Below are positions 7,467-8,664 of a stretch of DNA of 8,664 nucleotides, in pieces (position 1 is the stretch's first letter; each line of letters begins with the position of its first letter). Source of the stretch: CAZAGD01 sp049699975 (GTDB lineage: Bacteria > Desulfobacterota > SM23-61); contig JBNAWB010000160.1 in NCBI GenBank assembly GCA_049699975.1, positions 1 through 8,664 of the forward strand. The letters are read 5' to 3'. The notes beneath the pieces were generated by a model. It ran no database searches. It saw nothing but the letters and a program-made list of their open reading frames with translations, and was not told the origin of the DNA. The position numbers and the translations under genes are program-made.

Positions 7467-8205
7467 GCATCAGCTCTTTTAATTTGCTGTATTTGACGAA
7501 AGTATAATAGGAATATAGTCTGGCTAAAAGAAAACCATAATAGCCGTCTAAGAATCCTGCGCGGAGGATGTACATCTGAAGAAAAGTCCAAGAAGGCCGG
7601 AATAAAATATCATAAAAACGATACTTCTTCCCTTCATTCAACATTTCTTGCGCGGCCAGGTCGGAGTAAAGTTCCTGGCGCTGCAGAAATTCCTTGATGG
7701 AATTGTAGGTACGATGTTCTAAAGGGTTTTTTAAGTACCCCACTTTTCCCTCTAAAATCACTTTTTCATGAACTTGTCGTTCTTGAAAACGTCCTTTGCT
7801 TTTGCGAAAAAGGCGGAGATTATAATCAGGATACCATCCTCCGTGACGAATCCAACGCGAACCAAAAAAATTTTTCCGGGGAATATAGAAGCCATCCAGC
7901 TCCAGTTTCCCGTCCAAGGTTTCAGCAATCTCTGCGGCCAATTCTGGGGTGACTCTTTCATCAGCGTCTAAATTCAAAACCCATTCGTTTTTAGTTTTTT
8001 CTATAGCTTTATTCTTTTGCCGGCCAAACCCTTGCCATTCCTCTACAAAAACTTTCGCTCCATATTCGGCACATATTTGCTTAGTTTTATCTTGGCTTCC
8101 CGCATCAATTACTATAATTTCATCTGCCCATTGGACACTTTCCAAACAGGCACGAATATTCTTTTCCTCCTCTTTGGTAATGATCGCTACCGAAACCTTT
8201 TCCAT
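7438..8205 (-). CDS. Family 2 glycosyltransferase, WaaE/KdtX-like
   Basis: This 255-residue GT-A transferase belongs to the group typified by WaaE/KdtX, which in some enterobacteria adds a beta-linked glucose to heptose I of the LPS core. The opening VSVAIITKEEEKNIRACLES (4-23) is followed by ADEIIVIDAGSQDKT (27-41), WVLNLDADERV (75-85, metal-binding D80-A-D82), GGWYPDYNLRLFRK (122-135) and QVHEKV (144-149, the probable catalytic-acid region). These are the hallmark motifs of this subgroup. A hydrophobic C-terminal stretch from about 205 to 240, rich in tyrosine and leucine, probably docks at the membrane. It begins 113 bases after the trm112-like gene and may be the first member of the tightly packed part of the operon. 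Only a weak AAAAAGAT precedes ATG 8205. The specific sugar and acceptor are uncertain. Confidence 0.9.
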   Translation of the reverse strand: MEKVSVAIITKEEEKNIRACLESVQWADEIIVIDAGSQDKTKQICAEYGAKVFVEEWQGFGRQKNKAIEKTKNEWVLNLDADERVTPELAAEIAETLDGKLELDGFYIPRKNFFGSRWIRHGGWYPDYNLRLFRKSKGRFQERQVHEKVILEGKVGYLKNPLEHRTYNSIKEFLQRQELYSDLAAQEMLNEGKKYRFYDILFRPSWTFLQMYILRAGFLDGYYGFLLARLYSYYTFVKYSKLKELMREDAFPFAG

Positions 8206-8219
8206 ATCTTTTTCATTTA

Positions 8220-8309
8220 GCCACAGAGGACACGGAGCACACAGAGAAGGTTCCTTAACTAAAAAATTTATTAATGATAAATCTCTGGGCCCTCATTTTG
8301 CTCTGTGGC
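8220..8309. repeat. Degenerate inverted repeat with tandem 9-mers (probable dispersed repeat remnant)
   Basis: Perfect 9-base ends GCCACAGAG (8220-8228) and CTCTGTGGC (8301-8309) are inverted to each other, and the arms continue imperfectly: 21 of 28 positions pair by hand alignment. The left arm is three tandem 9-mers, CACAGAGGA, CACGGAGCA and CACAGAGAA (8222-8248). The central part is AT-rich with a 6-base hairpin, ATTTAT/ATAAAT (8266-8271 and 8277-8282). It fills nearly the whole 113-base space between two operon genes. From memory, CACAGAG-rich elements like this recur in many environmental bacterial genomes; that is not verified here. No coding potential is visible and no U-tract follows the stem, so I do not call it a terminator. 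Confidence 0.7.
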
Positions 8310-8318
8310 AAAAATTTT

Positions 8319-8513
8319 TTAACCATCTTGCAGGGGAATGGCTTCGTCGATGAGCATTATCGGAATATCATCTTCGATGCGATAGACCAGCCGACAGTGA
8401 TGGCAAATTAGTTGATTTTCCGCCTCGCGGTATTCTAATTCACCAGTACATCCTGGTTCCCGCACACATTTAGGACACGCCAAAATCTCCAACAAATCTT
8501 TGCTTAACGCCAT
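8319..8513 (-). CDS. Trm112/YcaR-family small zinc-ribbon protein
   Basis: This is a 64-residue protein of the Trm112p-like family (bacterial YcaR type). It opens with SKDLLEILACPKC (4-16), continues with LICHHCRLVYRI (35-46) and closes with the family's DDIPIMLIDEA (48-58). Two CxxC knuckles, C13/C16 and C37/C40, should bind one zinc. A short insertion with an extra cysteine (C22) follows the first knuckle. The molecular role of bacterial members is poorly defined; eukaryotic Trm112 activates methyltransferases. In many Gram-negative bacteria the gene lies by lpxK or kdsB, so its place ahead of LPS core transferases fits. ATG 8513 is chosen because AGGAG lies eight bases upstream and the family begins here. 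A GTG at 8540 would only add residues encoded by the purine tract. The stop is followed after about ten bases by the inverted repeat. Confidence 0.9.
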   Translation of the reverse strand: MALSKDLLEILACPKCVREPGCTGELEYREAENQLICHHCRLVYRIEDDIPIMLIDEAIPLQDG

Positions 8514-8517
8514 TTTA

Positions 8518-8555
8518 TTTTCTCCTCTCTTTCCCCTCACCTTCCCCCTCTCCTC
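8518..8555. repeat. Long purine/pyrimidine tract in the trm112 leader
   Basis: Thirty-eight bases are all pyrimidine on the plus strand except one A at 8539, so the mRNA leader carries an almost pure A/G run with several AGGAG/GAGGGG-like sites. The motif CCCCTCACCTTCCCCCTCTC (8533-8552) resembles, from memory, CCCTCACCC...CTCTCCC dispersed repeats of environmental bacteria. Being a degraded copy of such a repeat is an inference. Confidence 0.4.
8521..8526 (-). promoter_or_regulatory. Ribosome binding site of the trm112-like gene
   Basis: AGGAGA on the minus strand, with its AGGAG core at 8526-8522, lies eight bases from ATG 8513. It is the best-placed of several purine-rich candidates in the preceding tract and fixes the start. 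Confidence 0.65.
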
Positions 8556-8664
8556 AATGAGAATGTGCCATAATTAATTAAATAGCTCACTTTTGATGAA
8601 GGGGCCAGAGGCAGGCATTCATTCAGAATCATGAGGCAGTGATTCTTCTATGGAACGAGGCGGC
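8556..8664 (-). other. Leader upstream of trm112, with a possible 3' end of another gene
   Basis: From the right edge, minus-strand codons read PPRSIEESLPHDSE and then TGA at 8625-8623. Fourteen open codons are too few to establish a gene, but a hydrophilic, acidic tail like this could be the end of an upstream operon member. The following bases include TTAATTAA (8574-8581) in an AT-rich patch. I see no convincing paired -35/-10 boxes. Confidence 0.2.

Noticed and set aside
7758..7961. Minus-strand 67-residue frame inside the WaaE-like GT2
   Set aside because: It is a second reading of a gene whose main frame holds all GT2 motifs.
8206..8318. Intrinsic terminator between trm112 and the GT2
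   Set aside because: The stem is long but imperfect and AT-rich in the middle, and no U-run follows the distal arm on the transcribed strand.
168..8353. Plus-strand open frames of 64-134 residues, including 3122-3520, 3905-4207, 6361-6639 and 7949-8353
   Set aside because: They lie opposite strongly supported minus-strand genes and show low-complexity, Arg/Ser/Pro/Phe-rich translations with no family motifs.
8556..8620. Sigma-70 promoter in the AT-rich patch near 8571-8586
   Set aside because: TATTTA/TAATTA-like boxes exist, but no -35 box at suitable spacing is convincing. The real operon start may lie beyond the window.
1..8664. CRISPR array, tRNA, rRNA, transposase or prophage genes
   Set aside because: No spaced direct repeats, no RNA gene signature and no mobile-element protein motif were seen. 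Apart from the repeat at 8220-8309, noncoding space is minimal.

Overview
The window is one strand-uniform block of cell-envelope polysaccharide genes, all on the minus strand, so transcription runs from high to low coordinates. It most likely comes from an uncultivated Gram-negative bacterium. The evidence is a set of lipopolysaccharide (LPS) core-type glycosyltransferases, an O-antigen ligase-like membrane protein and a short Trm112/YcaR protein of the kind found near LPS genes. The DNA is AT-rich, and a 10-N scaffold gap points to a draft or metagenomic assembly. I cannot place the phylum from sequence alone.

Layout in transcription order. (1) 8664-8514: a leader with a purine-rich tract and a good ribosome binding site. 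(2) 8513-8319: a Trm112-like zinc-ribbon protein. (3) 8318-8206: an intergenic stretch holding a degenerate inverted repeat with a tandem 9-mer, probably a dispersed repeat remnant. (4) 8205-7438: a WaaE/KdtX-like GT2. (5) 7466-6375: a WaaQ-like GT9 heptosyltransferase. (6) 6334-5171: a WaaG-like GT4. (7) 5163-2947: a 738-residue GT4-GT9 fusion. (8) 2950-2021: a CgeB-type glycosyltransferase. (9) 2024-838: an O-antigen ligase/Wzy_C protein interrupted by the assembly gap. (10) 841 to the window edge: a GT2 of the rhamnosyltransferase (WbbL-like) type, cut off at its C-terminus.

From gene 4 onward the genes overlap or are separated by at most 40 bases, and three junctions are 4-base ATGA/GTGA overlaps, so this is almost certainly one operon with translational coupling. 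A reasonable model is sequential addition of heptose and hexose residues to an LPS inner core at the cytoplasmic face, a polymer or O-unit glycosyltransferase at the distal end, and periplasmic ligation by the WaaL-like protein. Actual donors and acceptors cannot be read from the sequence.

The most useful corrections are these. The ligase continues through the gap in another frame to position 838, so its apparent stop at 999 is an artefact. The CgeB-like gene starts at 2950, not 3049. The Trm112 gene starts at 8513. The GT2 at the left edge is a real gene. I found no clearly novel system. The most unusual items are the GT4-GT9 fusion and the repeat next to trm112.
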